Position numbers and translations under genes: made by a program | In this document: in pieces, positions 25,443-34,800 of the stretch | Numbering within the stretch: position 1 is the first letter of the stretch | Layout of the letters: every line of letters starts with the position of its first letter | Notes under the pieces: generated by a model | The model's input: the letters and a program-made list of their open reading frames with translations, nothing else | What the model was told of the DNA's origin: nothing | Database searches by the model: none | Origin: Sphingobacteriales bacterium | Lineage (GTDB): Bacteria > Bacteroidota > Bacteroidia > Chitinophagales > Chitinophagaceae | Assembly (NCBI GenBank): GCA_003963365.1 | Contig: RXJG01000002.1 | Coordinates: forward strand, 263,190-327,189 | Direction: 5' to 3' | DNA: 64,000 nt

Positions 25443-27704
25443 TCAATAATGCCATGTTAATCCAATTCCCCATTTGTAATCACTGTCATAATTTGTGCTG
25501 ATAGAAAACGATTTGGCAATCATGTATCTTGCCGCTACATTGTATTCCTTATCAGTATTTACTCTGAAGTCAAAAAAGAAGTTGTTGCTAAGGGGTAAAT
25601 CCCTTCTTTCTAATTGCAATCGTAAACGGCCTGTATGGTCAATCCTCCATTCAGAACGGATGAGCATTGGCAATAAATAATAAAATCCTGCATCAAAGAC
25701 ATGCCGGTTGTCTTTACTATTTGGTTTGTTAAACAATGGGAGCGTTTTATTCTTCCGGTAATCATATCCTACATAAAAAGCCAGATACTGATTCTTATCA
25801 AGGTAGCGCAGCAAATGTGTTTCTGTTTCATAGTTTCCTTTCCAGCTAACACGGCCTTCAAATTCCAGTGCCATTTTATTGTTTGAAATGTTTCCACTCA
25901 ACCATGCACCTTGTGAATGCACAGATAAATCATACCAGGGATAAAGCGCATTGTCTTCTTTTTTTAATTTCTTATAACCGGTTTTGGCAAATTCATTTTG
26001 TTCACTGCCTTCATAGCTTACTATCCGGGCCATACCGGCCATCATGTGGTATAAAATATGGCAATGAAAAAACCAGTCCTGTTGTTCGTTTGCCTCAAAC
26101 TCAATGGTAACAGTTTCCATTGGTTTAATATCAAATGTGTGTTTCATCGGCGAATACTCACCCTGTGCATTTATGAACCGGAAAAAGTGCCCATGCAAAT
26201 GCAGTGGATGCCGCATCATGGTGTTGTTGGTCAACACAAATCTTACTCTTTCGCCTTTTCGTATAAGAATTTTATCAGCAACCGATAAAGTTTTAAAATC
26301 AAAAGACCATACATAACGCAGCATGTTACCCGTAAGGGTAAGCTTAACTTCCCGTGGCACTAATGAAGAATCCAGTGTAGTTGGATGCAGTGCCCGTAGC
26401 ATATTGTAATTAAATTCACCTGGCATGTCCATCTTCATATCCATGCCCTGCATATCATCCATCTTCATTCCCTCCATATTCTGCATATCCGTTTTCATCT
26501 TTGCTGACACGGTATCGTTAGACATGTTCATGCCTTTGATATCCATGCCCTGCATTTTACTCATATCCATACCTTTCATATTCATGTTGCCCATTTCATG
26601 CATCATCTTAAAATAATTCAGCCTTGGTATGTCGGGAGCTTTAATGGCGAGGCCATTGCCGAAATAAGCAGATGAATATCCTGTTACATCCCATGAAGTA
26701 GCCCGAAGTTCTGCAGCACCTGTTTCAGGTACAGTAATCAATACATCATAAGTTTCTGCGATAGCGATTTCAAGTTTATTTACGTTAACAGGTGTAACAT
26801 TGATACCATCAGCGGCAATTAGCCGCATATAGCTGTTTGCATATTGCAGATTGAAGTATGTAGAAGCTGAACCATTAATAATCCTAAGCCGGACTATTTC
26901 TCCTGGTTTGGCATCTTTAAATTCATTTGTTTCCTGACCGTTTAGTAAAAATTTATTATAATAAACGTCTGACACATCCATCGCGGGCATCCGCTGCCAT
27001 TCCTGTTTCAATTTATCTTTGAATGCTCCTGCGGCAATTGCTTCTCCATAACTTTGCAAGGCACCCTTCTTAATAGCATACCATTCGCCACCACGCTTCA
27101 GGTAGCGCATTACCTGATGTGGGTTTTCATCTGTCCAGTCGGATAACAGCAATACGTATTCCTTTAGTCGAGGTTCTGGGACGGAAGGATGTATTACTAT
27201 AGAGCCGTACAGACCGCTTTGCTCCTGCAGCATGGTATGGGAGTGATACCAGTAGGTGCCGCTTTGTATTAAGGGGAAAGTGAAAGTATAAGTTTTACCA
27301 GGCTCAACGGGAGAAGTGGTCAAATAGGGGACACCGTCTTCTTTATTGGGTAATAATATACCATGCCAGTGAATAGATGTTTCCATCTTCATCATGTTAT
27401 GTACTCTGATGATAGCAGTATCGCCTTCAGTGAACTCAAGAATAGGAGCCGGAATTTGTCCGTTAATAGCAATGGCATGACGGCGTTTGCCGGTAAAGTT
27501 TACCATAGTATCGGTTACATACAGGTCGTACTCCACTTTCTTACCCTGATAAATTTTTCCGGATGCAAGTTGGGTTGCCTTTAGAGGAAAATTATACGAT
27601 GTTATTTTTTTTGTTCCGTCATTCTTTGCTGATGGCATAGAATGTTTCATCTGTGCAACAGTGCAAACAGGAATCATCAATACAAGAAAAAGTAGGGTCT
27701 TCAT
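25443..27704 (-). CDS. Multicopper oxidase with Met-rich insert and CopB-like C-terminal domain
   Basis: This 753-residue exported protein (signal MKTLLFLVLMIPVCTVAQ) has the three cupredoxin domains of CopA-type oxidases. Copper ligands are visible in SIHWHGILLP, YWYHSHTMLQ, RHPLHLHGHF and FHCHILYHMMAG. A Met-rich stretch (MGNMNMKGMDMSKMQGMD and similar) lies in the middle, probably a Cu(I) binding loop. After the oxidase part (about residue 590) the protein continues with about 160 residues of alternating strands resembling the CopB outer-membrane barrel (WRIDHTGRLRLQLERRDL to the end WGIGLTWHY). This looks like a CopA-CopB fusion oxidising and holding copper at the outer membrane. Confidence 0.9.
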   Translation of the reverse strand: MKTLLFLVLMIPVCTVAQMKHSMPSAKNDGTKKITSYNFPLKATQLASGKIYQGKKVEYDLYVTDTMVNFTGKRRHAIAINGQIPAPILEFTEGDTAIIRVHNMMKMETSIHWHGILLPNKEDGVPYLTTSPVEPGKTYTFTFPLIQSGTYWYHSHTMLQEQSGLYGSIVIHPSVPEPRLKEYVLLLSDWTDENPHQVMRYLKRGGEWYAIKKGALQSYGEAIAAGAFKDKLKQEWQRMPAMDVSDVYYNKFLLNGQETNEFKDAKPGEIVRLRIINGSASTYFNLQYANSYMRLIAADGINVTPVNVNKLEIAIAETYDVLITVPETGAAELRATSWDVTGYSSAYFGNGLAIKAPDIPRLNYFKMMHEMGNMNMKGMDMSKMQGMDIKGMNMSNDTVSAKMKTDMQNMEGMKMDDMQGMDMKMDMPGEFNYNMLRALHPTTLDSSLVPREVKLTLTGNMLRYVWSFDFKTLSVADKILIRKGERVRFVLTNNTMMRHPLHLHGHFFRFINAQGEYSPMKHTFDIKPMETVTIEFEANEQQDWFFHCHILYHMMAGMARIVSYEGSEQNEFAKTGYKKLKKEDNALYPWYDLSVHSQGAWLSGNISNNKMALEFEGRVSWKGNYETETHLLRYLDKNQYLAFYVGYDYRKNKTLPLFNKPNSKDNRHVFDAGFYYLLPMLIRSEWRIDHTGRLRLQLERRDLPLSNNFFFDFRVNTDKEYNVAARYMIAKSFSISTNYDSDYKWGIGLTWHY

Positions 27705-27715
27705 GTAAATATCAT

Positions 27716-28648
27716 TTATTGTTTATTCTGCTTATAATTCTTTTTACGGGTCGGATTATTATCAGGGAACCGCAGGGTATCCATCGGGTTTTTAGCAGGC
27801 ATTTTCATGTTGTCCATGCCAGGCATGTCCATCTTGTTCATGTCTTTCATATTCATAGAGGAGTCCATTTTCGTTTTATCCATCCTCTGCATGTTGTTCA
27901 TATCTTTCATGTTCATAGAAGAATCCATTCCCATATCCTTCATGTTTTTCATTTTATCCATACCAGACATATTCTTCATGTCCTTCACCTTATCCATGCC
28001 TTTCATACCTTTCATGCCTGCGTTTTTATCCATGCCGGGCATATTCATGTTCTTCATATTCATGGACGAGTCCATTTTCATTTTATCCATTTCAGGCATT
28101 TTGTCCATGTTGTTCATACCGGGCATGGTATCATTCATTTTCATTGCTGAATCACTCTTCATATCCATGCCCTCCATGTCTCCGCCGGCACCGTGGCCTT
28201 TCATCAGGTATTTGCCCATTGGGCCCACACCAGCTACATGGGTAAGTCTTGCTCCGTGATGTCCTGCTATGGAAAGAAAAACCGCAGCGATGATTGCTGC
28301 TACAAGTACGATAATTTCAAAGGAGCGACGATTAATCTTAAAAAAAATACCAATGCCTTTCAGCAAAAAAGTAATGCCGCTCATCCATAATGTTAATTGA
28401 GCATACTTCTCATGTTGTTCAAATATTTCCAAAGCTGCTTTGGGGGCATCCGCTGATGGCTCTGCATGAAAGATGGTGCTGGCAGCAAGGGATGAAAAGA
28501 AGGCACCAGCCATGATAATAAGTGTAACCCATTTAATCTGCTTCAGGTATTTCCAAACAAGAACAGCCTGTAAAGCAGCAGACAATAAAATAAGTACAAT
28601 AGGGAAATGTACTACCAGCGGATGTAATGAAGAAAAGTCTTTGAACAT
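27716..28648 (-). CDS. DUF2231-like membrane protein with Met/Asp-rich tail
   Basis: This 310-residue protein has a DUF2231-like membrane part (LHPLVVHFPIVLILLSAAL, then three more helices, to about 145) and a long tail of repeated MDSSMNMKDMN, MPGMD and KMD units. The repeats give dozens of methionines, fitting Cu(I)/Ag(I) binding in the periplasm. The DNA of the tail is internally repetitive. I chose the ATG at 28648 (MFKDFSSLHPL). It is located directly upstream of the multicopper oxidase gene (11 bases) and downstream of the NTF2-like gene (4 bases). Membrane anchor plus Met tail suggests a copper reservoir passing metal to the oxidase. Confidence 0.8.
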   Translation of the reverse strand: MFKDFSSLHPLVVHFPIVLILLSAALQAVLVWKYLKQIKWVTLIIMAGAFFSSLAASTIFHAEPSADAPKAALEIFEQHEKYAQLTLWMSGITFLLKGIGIFFKINRRSFEIIVLVAAIIAAVFLSIAGHHGARLTHVAGVGPMGKYLMKGHGAGGDMEGMDMKSDSAMKMNDTMPGMNNMDKMPEMDKMKMDSSMNMKNMNMPGMDKNAGMKGMKGMDKVKDMKNMSGMDKMKNMKDMGMDSSMNMKDMNNMQRMDKTKMDSSMNMKDMNKMDMPGMDNMKMPAKNPMDTLRFPDNNPTRKKNYKQNKQ

Positions 28649-28652
28649 TACT

Positions 28653-29180
28653 TTATTGTTTTCTTGATGAATTATGACTAACTGATATTTTCCATTCACC
28701 TTTTGCTTTTCTTAGTATGGAGGTAGTAACACCCTTATACTTTATCTCTGTATTGTCTTTTGCGAATACTACCACATAGTTGTATGTTTCCGCTGCAAAA
28801 GCATAATTGCCATCAATCTGAATTTCTACTTTGTAATCATTGAATGCAAAAGATTTAAACTCCTTTAATTCAGGGACAAGATGGTGTTCTAAATAATGGA
28901 TATAGTTACCTTCACTGTTTCCGTTTTCATAAATGTCAGATTCCGCAGTAAAGAATCTTTCTGTGCCGGTTACATCCAACGCCTCAACTGCATTGTTATA
29001 TCGTTTCAATACGTTCTTTACTAGTTCAATATTTTTAGCTTGCCGCAGGTCAGGCATAGTGTCTTTGTTGTTCATGTACTGCTTTATGGCGTCCCGGTCG
29101 GTGCCTGTTTCTTTACTTTGGGCAACTGAATGAGCAGAGGCTGATACAATAAATAAAATGAATAATAGTGTGTTTTTCAT
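28653..29180 (-). CDS. Exported NTF2/DUF4440-like protein
   Basis: This 175-residue protein has an N-terminal signal (LLFILFIVSASAHSVAQS) and an NTF2/SnoaL-like cone domain typical of DUF4440: VLKRYNNAVEALDVTGTERFF, then GNYIHYLEHHLVPELKEFKSF and GNYAFAAETYNYVVVF. The paired His residues in LEHHL are shared with the paralogue at 38159-38608. Function is unknown; in this context it probably acts in the periplasm with the copper operon. Its ATG overlaps the stop of the DUF2911 gene (ATGA). Confidence 0.8.
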   Translation of the reverse strand: MKNTLLFILFIVSASAHSVAQSKETGTDRDAIKQYMNNKDTMPDLRQAKNIELVKNVLKRYNNAVEALDVTGTERFFTAESDIYENGNSEGNYIHYLEHHLVPELKEFKSFAFNDYKVEIQIDGNYAFAAETYNYVVVFAKDNTEIKYKGVTTSILRKAKGEWKISVSHNSSRKQ

Positions 29181-29758
29181 GATTCTTTATTTACGAATGT
29201 GATTTCAAATTCAATTTTTAATTTCTCCCAAGCCATTGTAATCCTTACAGTATCGTCTTTATTAAGCTCTATGAAGTATTGCAGCCTTTCTGTATGATTG
29301 TTTTTCTTCGGTTTCACTTTTATTCTCACCACGTCATCTTTTTCATCATACTCTGTGGAAAGATGCTGTTCCCAATTTTTATTTATAATCAACGTCCATT
29401 CCTTTTTGCCCGGGATGGTGAAGAATGCATATTTACCGGCGGGTATTGCTTTGCCGTTTACAAAAAATGCCTTTGGCATTTCTAAAGTGGTGGCATCATG
29501 TGCACCGGTTACCCATACCTCATCATAAGGAACTAATCCACCCCATATAATTCTTTTACGAACACCAGGGGAGTGATAGTTAATTTTAATACTATCGCCA
29601 TTAAGAATAGCGAAAGCCATTGATTTAATACTTCTTTTTGAAGTGTCTTTAACAAGATTGGGATTGTAGCATACTTCTTCTGTGTTTGGCTGCTGTGCAG
29701 TAACAGATAAGCTTGCAGGGATAAAACTGATGAGCAGTATGAATAATTTTATTTTCAT
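29177..29758 (-). CDS. DUF2911 family exported protein
   Basis: This 193-residue protein has a signal (LFILLISFIPASLSVTAQQ) and the DUF2911 core: INYHSPGVRKRIIWGGLVPYD, then VWVTGAHDATTLEMPKAF and GKAIPAGKYAFFTIPGKKEW. DUF2911 proteins are frequent in Bacteroidota, beta-rich and uncharacterised. It overlaps the NTF2-like gene by four bases and follows the methyltransferase gene by 20 bases, so all belong to one minus-strand transcription unit leading to the multicopper oxidase. Confidence 0.88.
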   Translation of the reverse strand: MKIKLFILLISFIPASLSVTAQQPNTEEVCYNPNLVKDTSKRSIKSMAFAILNGDSIKINYHSPGVRKRIIWGGLVPYDEVWVTGAHDATTLEMPKAFFVNGKAIPAGKYAFFTIPGKKEWTLIINKNWEQHLSTEYDEKDDVVRIKVKPKKNNHTERLQYFIELNKDDTVRITMAWEKLKIEFEITFVNKES

Positions 29759-29778
29759 GATAGTGACTTTATTTATAA

Positions 29779-30429
29779 TTAAATTTTCTGTGCGCTGATT
29801 ATTTGTACTTCTCCAAACATGGTTTTAAAACGGTTTTTAATGACCACATTTTCAAATCCGGCATCCAAAATCATCTCAGGTAATAACCCTCTGGCATTTA
29901 CATCAGTTGATTTAAATCCATCCAGTGCTCTTATTGTATTAAATAGTGCTCTTTGAATCATTGATTCGGAACGGCCAAAATCAGCAATATACAGTTGACC
30001 GTTTTTATCTATCACCCTGAACAATTCGGTTAATACAGTTCTTTTAGTGTCCGTTTCAAGGTGGTGAAAAACAAGACAAGACAATATTTTATCAAATCCC
30101 TTATCCTCAAATGGCAGTTGCGTTCCATCATAATCTACCAGGAAAATATCAAGTCCCTTCTTCTCACTTTTTTGAATTGCTTTGTTCAATATCTCCGCAT
30201 CCACATCAATACCGGCAACATTTGCTTCAGGATGAAGTTCTTTTATCATAATAGTTAATGTTCCTGTACCACAACCAAAATCCAGTATTTTTCCCTTCGC
30301 CGAAACATTTGCAGCTTTAATCAATGCCCGTTTGATTTTCTTCTCAGGCATTGTTATACTTATCAAAAAGTCATACAAAGGTGTAAGCCACTTAAATCGA
30401 AGTGCCGGTATAAATTTTTTTTGCTCCAT
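29779..30429 (-). CDS. Class I SAM-dependent methyltransferase
   Basis: This 216-residue protein has motif I LDFGCGTGT at 49-57, motif II-like NVAGIDVDAEIL, and post motifs FDKILSCLVFHHLE and LYIADFGRSES. It belongs to the UbiE/Coq5-like methyltransferases; the substrate is not known. It heads the unit running to DUF2911, NTF2-like, DUF2231 and the multicopper oxidase. The start is preceded by AT-rich sequence and then the second copy of the dispersed palindrome. Confidence 0.85.
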   Translation of the reverse strand: MEQKKFIPALRFKWLTPLYDFLISITMPEKKIKRALIKAANVSAKGKILDFGCGTGTLTIMIKELHPEANVAGIDVDAEILNKAIQKSEKKGLDIFLVDYDGTQLPFEDKGFDKILSCLVFHHLETDTKRTVLTELFRVIDKNGQLYIADFGRSESMIQRALFNTIRALDGFKSTDVNARGLLPEMILDAGFENVVIKNRFKTMFGEVQIISAQKI

Positions 30430-30490
30430 TACAATTACTTTATTTTATAGTAATACATGAATTAAATCCGGTTTAAAACAGAGTTATCAA

Positions 30491-30570
30491 TTGGTGGGTG
30501 CGGAAACCCTGCCACTCAAGGTTTTCCATTTTAAAACGGGACAAAACAAGGCAGGGCCCCCGACCCATGT
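30491..30570 (-). repeat. Dispersed palindromic repeat, copy 2
   Basis: This 80-bp copy is nearly identical to 15647-15725: one T/C change in GGGAYAAAAC and one extra C in the final C run. The same two stem blocks (TGGGT/ACCCA and CCCTGCC/GGCAGGG) form. It lies 9 bases after the stop of the His/Gly-rich gene and about 60 bases before the methyltransferase start, again on the 3' side of a minus-strand gene and in the same orientation as copy 1. Confidence 0.85.
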
Positions 30571-30579
30571 TTTCTACTT

Positions 30580-31008
30580 TTAATGATGCCCGCCATGACC
30601 TCCATGATGACCACCATAATAATATCCGCCGTGATGCCCAATGTCAATATGGGTAACAACAAAAGGATACCAGCAGCCACTATTCCAAAAGTTTCTCCGG
30701 CGAACGGGTTGCTCTGCATAAACAGTTAGCGGTGCAGGTTGCTCTACAATTACAGTAGATGGCTGTTGTGTAGTAGCATTAAATACATCCTTATTTCCAT
30801 TTTCATATACAATGTTGTTAATGCCTGCTTTGGCAATCACATACAACGGCCCATTTAGGTTAGAAGATTTAAAATACCTTACTTCGCTGATGCCAACTTC
30901 AGATACTTTGGCATTGATTGATTCGCCTGTACGTAATGTAATAACATCCTGTGCCTGTAAGAATGGTGTAGATAACAGTATCGTAACAAATGCAAATAAC
31001 TGTTTCAT
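30580..31008 (-). CDS. Exported protein with Gly/His-rich tail
   Basis: This 142-residue protein has a signal (LFAFVTILLSTPFLQAQ), a small beta-rich domain with ITLRTGESINAKVSEVG and NNIVYENG, and a low-complexity C-terminus of Gly, Tyr and His (HHGGYYYGGHHGGHGGHH). The N-terminal domain resembles a common Bacteroidota secreted module in which a nucleotide or peptide ligand is not known. The His tail suggests Ni, Zn or Cu binding. It lies between the DUF4136 gene and the methyltransferase gene. Confidence 0.65.
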   Translation of the reverse strand: MKQLFAFVTILLSTPFLQAQDVITLRTGESINAKVSEVGISEVRYFKSSNLNGPLYVIAKAGINNIVYENGNKDVFNATTQQPSTVIVEQPAPLTVYAEQPVRRRNFWNSGCWYPFVVTHIDIGHHGGYYYGGHHGGHGGHH

Positions 31009-31105
31009 AATTTTAAGTTTTAAATGAATATTTTATTTTAAATCAAATTCATTTTAATCAGTGTTATTTCCTTGTCCATTGGTCGACCACTCATGAATAA
31101 GGTCT

Positions 31106-31768
31106 TCATCTTCTATTTCTCTTTTTTACCGCCGCAGGGGGCTTTACCGGGTAATTTTCTAAAAGTGTGTGTACGGCAGGATGCAACTCTCTTTGCAGAG
31201 TGGAAGGGTCGTATAAATCAGCTTCCACTGTGGCTGTATAAATAAACTTATTTTGCTTCCTGTCAATAACATTTACAGTTATTGCTCCCCGGATGTATTC
31301 CACTGTTTTGGTAGTATAGCCGTATGTGTAGCTGTTATAATTGTAATTTAATGGCCTGTTATAATAATAAGCCCTGGGGTTAACATTATAATAGGGGTTG
31401 TGAGGTGAAATGGCCCTGTATTGATAAGCACTATTATAATTGTAAGCAGGAACAGTGGTACGTACCTGTTCAGTCCTGCTTTTTTTACTTTCTGTTACTT
31501 TGAGTTCAAAGAGCACATCCGGGTTGTCATTATCTAAAGTCATACCCCTTGCCGCCAGTTCATGCGAAAAATAATTGATTGTATTATTGAAAATAATCTG
31601 GTTGTGATAAGGCGTATTATCATTATCCGTATGAGGAATCCAGGAAAATGTCTTGTACTTAGCGAAGTCAATGGATTGGTCGTAATCTGTATATGACAAA
31701 TTATAGGCTGTACTGCATCCTGATACAATAGCTGCCACAGGAAACAGAATGAAAAATAGGTACTTCAT
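31106..31768 (-). CDS. DUF4136 lipoprotein
   Basis: This 220-residue lipoprotein (signal MKYLFFILFPVAAIVSGCST) has DUF4136 hallmarks: SYTDYDQSIDFAKYKTFSW at the mature N-terminus and SKFIYTATVEADLYD-like NKFIYTATVEADLYDPS near the end. A Tyr/Asn-rich insert (YNYNSYTYGYTTK) is in the middle. I chose the ATG at 31768 from the signal peptide. The role is unknown; DUF4136 proteins are anchored in the periplasm or outer membrane. It follows the RND permease gene by 77 bases. A paralogue sits next to the third pump at 52435-53112. Confidence 0.85.
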   Translation of the reverse strand: MKYLFFILFPVAAIVSGCSTAYNLSYTDYDQSIDFAKYKTFSWIPHTDNDNTPYHNQIIFNNTINYFSHELAARGMTLDNDNPDVLFELKVTESKKSRTEQVRTTVPAYNYNSAYQYRAISPHNPYYNVNPRAYYYNRPLNYNYNSYTYGYTTKTVEYIRGAITVNVIDRKQNKFIYTATVEADLYDPSTLQRELHPAVHTLLENYPVKPPAAVKKRNRR

Positions 31769-31845
31769 TGTTTTCAATTTAAAAGTTTGCCAAAATTGTT
31801 TATCAACAATCACCTCTTTAGGAAAGATTTATTTTTATTTCTCTA

Positions 31846-34800
31846 TTACTCTATATCTTTTCTTTTATGTTCAGCTATGTACTGCTCCAATGCTTTTTTA
31901 CCAAATTGTTTAAATACAACGGGTGTTACAATCATATCTAATAAAGTAGAACTGATTAAGCCACCGAGGATGACAGTAGCAACAGGATATAATATTTCTT
32001 TTCCCGGTGCAGTGGCATCCAACGTCAATGGAATTAACGCTAATGCCGCAACTAAGGCGGTCATCAACACCGGCACTAATCTTTCCAGCGAACCACGAAT
32101 AATCATTTTATCATTAAAGGTTTCACCTTCATATTCTACCAGGTGTATGTAATGGCTTATCATCATAATACCGTTCCTTGATGCTATGCCTGTAAGTGTA
32201 ATAAAGCCAACCATAGTAGCAATAGAAAAAACACCGCCGGTGAGTAGCACCGCCACCACACTTCCTATCAATGCTAACGGCACATTCAGCATAATCTGAA
32301 GCGCTATGCGGCTTGATTTAAAGTGACTATACAGTACTAAAAAAATGCCTGCAATTGAGAAGATGCTCAGTATAGTGATGAGTTTGGAAGCGGACTGCTG
32401 GCTTTCAAACTGGCCGCCCCATTGTAAGAAATATCCTTGCGGCAGTTGTAGTTGTTCATTTACCTTCTGCTGCATTTCTTTTACTGTGCTGCCAAGGTCT
32501 CTGCCCTGCACATTGGCAGATACCACAATTCGTCTTAATGTATTTTCATGGTACACAGAATTAACACCGCTCTCCATTTCAATTTGTGCGATTTGTTTTA
32601 ATGGAATCAGTGCCCCATCAGATGTGGCGATTTGTGTATTCCCAACTTCATCAAGGTTATTTCTTATACTGTCAGAAGTTCGCAAAACGATATCAAATGT
32701 TTTTTGCCCGTCCAATACCTGCGTACTTACCTTACCGTTGTAAAAAATTTCAATATCCTCGGCTACTTTACCCACTTGCAATCCGTAACGCTGTACAGCT
32801 GCCCGGTCTATTCTTATACTTAGCTGGGGCACCAATACTTGTTTTTCAACTTGTACATCTACAGCGCCGGGAACTGTACTGATTATATCTTTTAGCTTGG
32901 CGGCATTACTGCGTAAATCAGCCAAATCATTTCCAAAAATTTTGATGGCAATCTGTGCCCGCACTCCTGAAAGTAAATGGTCAAGCCTGTGTGAAATGGG
33001 TTGACCAATATTAATCGTTACACCTTTTAATATGGACAGCCTTTCTCTAATTTGAGCAAGTATTTTATCTCTGTTACCAATCTTATCAGCTTTTAACGCT
33101 ACTTCAATTTCTGAGTTGCTTGGCGGTTCTGCATGTTCGTCCAACTCAGCACGGCCTGTACGGCGGGCAGTAAGTTGCACACCCGGAACTTTTAAAATTT
33201 CTTTTTCCGCAATGCTCCCTGTTTTATTAGCTTCCTCCAGCGAAGTTCCCGGTGGCAGAGATAGATTAATGGTAAAACTTCCTTCATTGAAAGGAGGTAA
33301 AAATTCTGTTCCCAAAAAAGGAATGACACTCATGGAAGTTACAATCATAGTGATTGCAATGCCAATAACTACTTTTGGATGCTTTAATCCTATTTTAAGT
33401 AATTTAATGTCCTGTCGTTTTAAAAACTTTACGAAAGTGCTGTCATCGTGAGAGGAAGCATATAAAGCTTCTTCTTCAATAGTTCGCCCATGAGGTTTGT
33501 CCTGTTCTGCTTCTTCAAATGTATGGGTGTGTTTTTTTCTTCCTTTCCAGAAAGCAAGGTTTACATGGTCAAGATGTCTTTTCTTACCTAACAGGTAGCT
33601 GCATAAAGCTGGCGTAACAGTAAGTGATACAGCTAACGAAGCTATGATTGAAGTGATATAAGCTATACCCAACGGAGCAAATATTTTTCCTTCAATTCCC
33701 TGTAAATAAAACAATGGAAGAAATACGAGTACTACAATGATGGTGGCATATACAATTGAATTTCTCACCTCACTGCTGGCCTCATAAATTACTTTCATCA
33801 GCGGTCGGGGATTGGGACTTGTCCAGTTTTCCTTTAACCGTCTGAATACATTTTCTACATCTACAATTGCATCATCTACCAACTCTCCAATGGCAATAGC
33901 AAGACCGCCAAGTGTAAGCGTATTGATAGATATTCCAAACATTTTAAAAACAATAGCTGTAATGATAAGTGATAAGGGAATTGCAGTGAGTGTAATAATG
34001 GTGGTTCTGAAATTAAGCAGGAAGAGAAACAAAATGATAATAACCAGGATAAACCCATCTCTTAACGCTTCCTCCACATTGGTCAGGGAGTTTTCAATAA
34101 AATGTTTTTGCTGAAAGACATCAGTATTAATTTTTACATCAGACGGTACTGATTTTTTTATATCATCAATTGCTTTTATGATTTCTGATGTTAGTGTAAC
34201 TGTGTTGGCATTTGGCTGTTTTTCTATGCTAAGGATTACAGCAGGCCTGCCATTAAGAGAACCATCACCTCTTTTAATTGGTCCCCCAAATTTCACTTCT
34301 GCCAATTGGTGAAGGAGTACAGGTGCCCCATTTTTATTGGCAACTACCGTATTAGCCAAATCCTCTAAAGTATTTGCCCGTGCAAGGTTACGAACCAACA
34401 CTTCGGAGCCTTTATTATCGTTTACAAAGCCACCGGTTGTATTGATGTTCGTAAGCTGCAAAGCATTGTCAACATCGCCAACCGATAAATTATACTGCCG
34501 TAATTTTTCAGGAGAAATTAAAACCTGGTATTGCATCCGAACCCCACCAATGGGAATTACCTGCGCAATACCTTTTACACTCATCAGTCTTCTGCGGATA
34601 ACGAAATCACTTAGTGTTCTCAAATCTGCGGGGGATGTGGTATCGGAAGAAACGGCTATCATCATAAATTGCCCCATAACGGAACTGATTGGGCCCATTA
34701 CAGGTACAATTTTATTCGGCAATTGAACCGTTTGTATTTTTTCGGCAGTTAACTGCCTTGCACGATAGATGTCGGTGTTCCAGTCAAACTCTACAAATAC

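Noticed and set aside
27653..28259. Plus-strand ORFs very rich in His, Ile and Phe opposite the DUF2231 gene
   Set aside because: They are antisense readings of the ATG-rich Met repeats (CAT codes His). No start context or family supports them.
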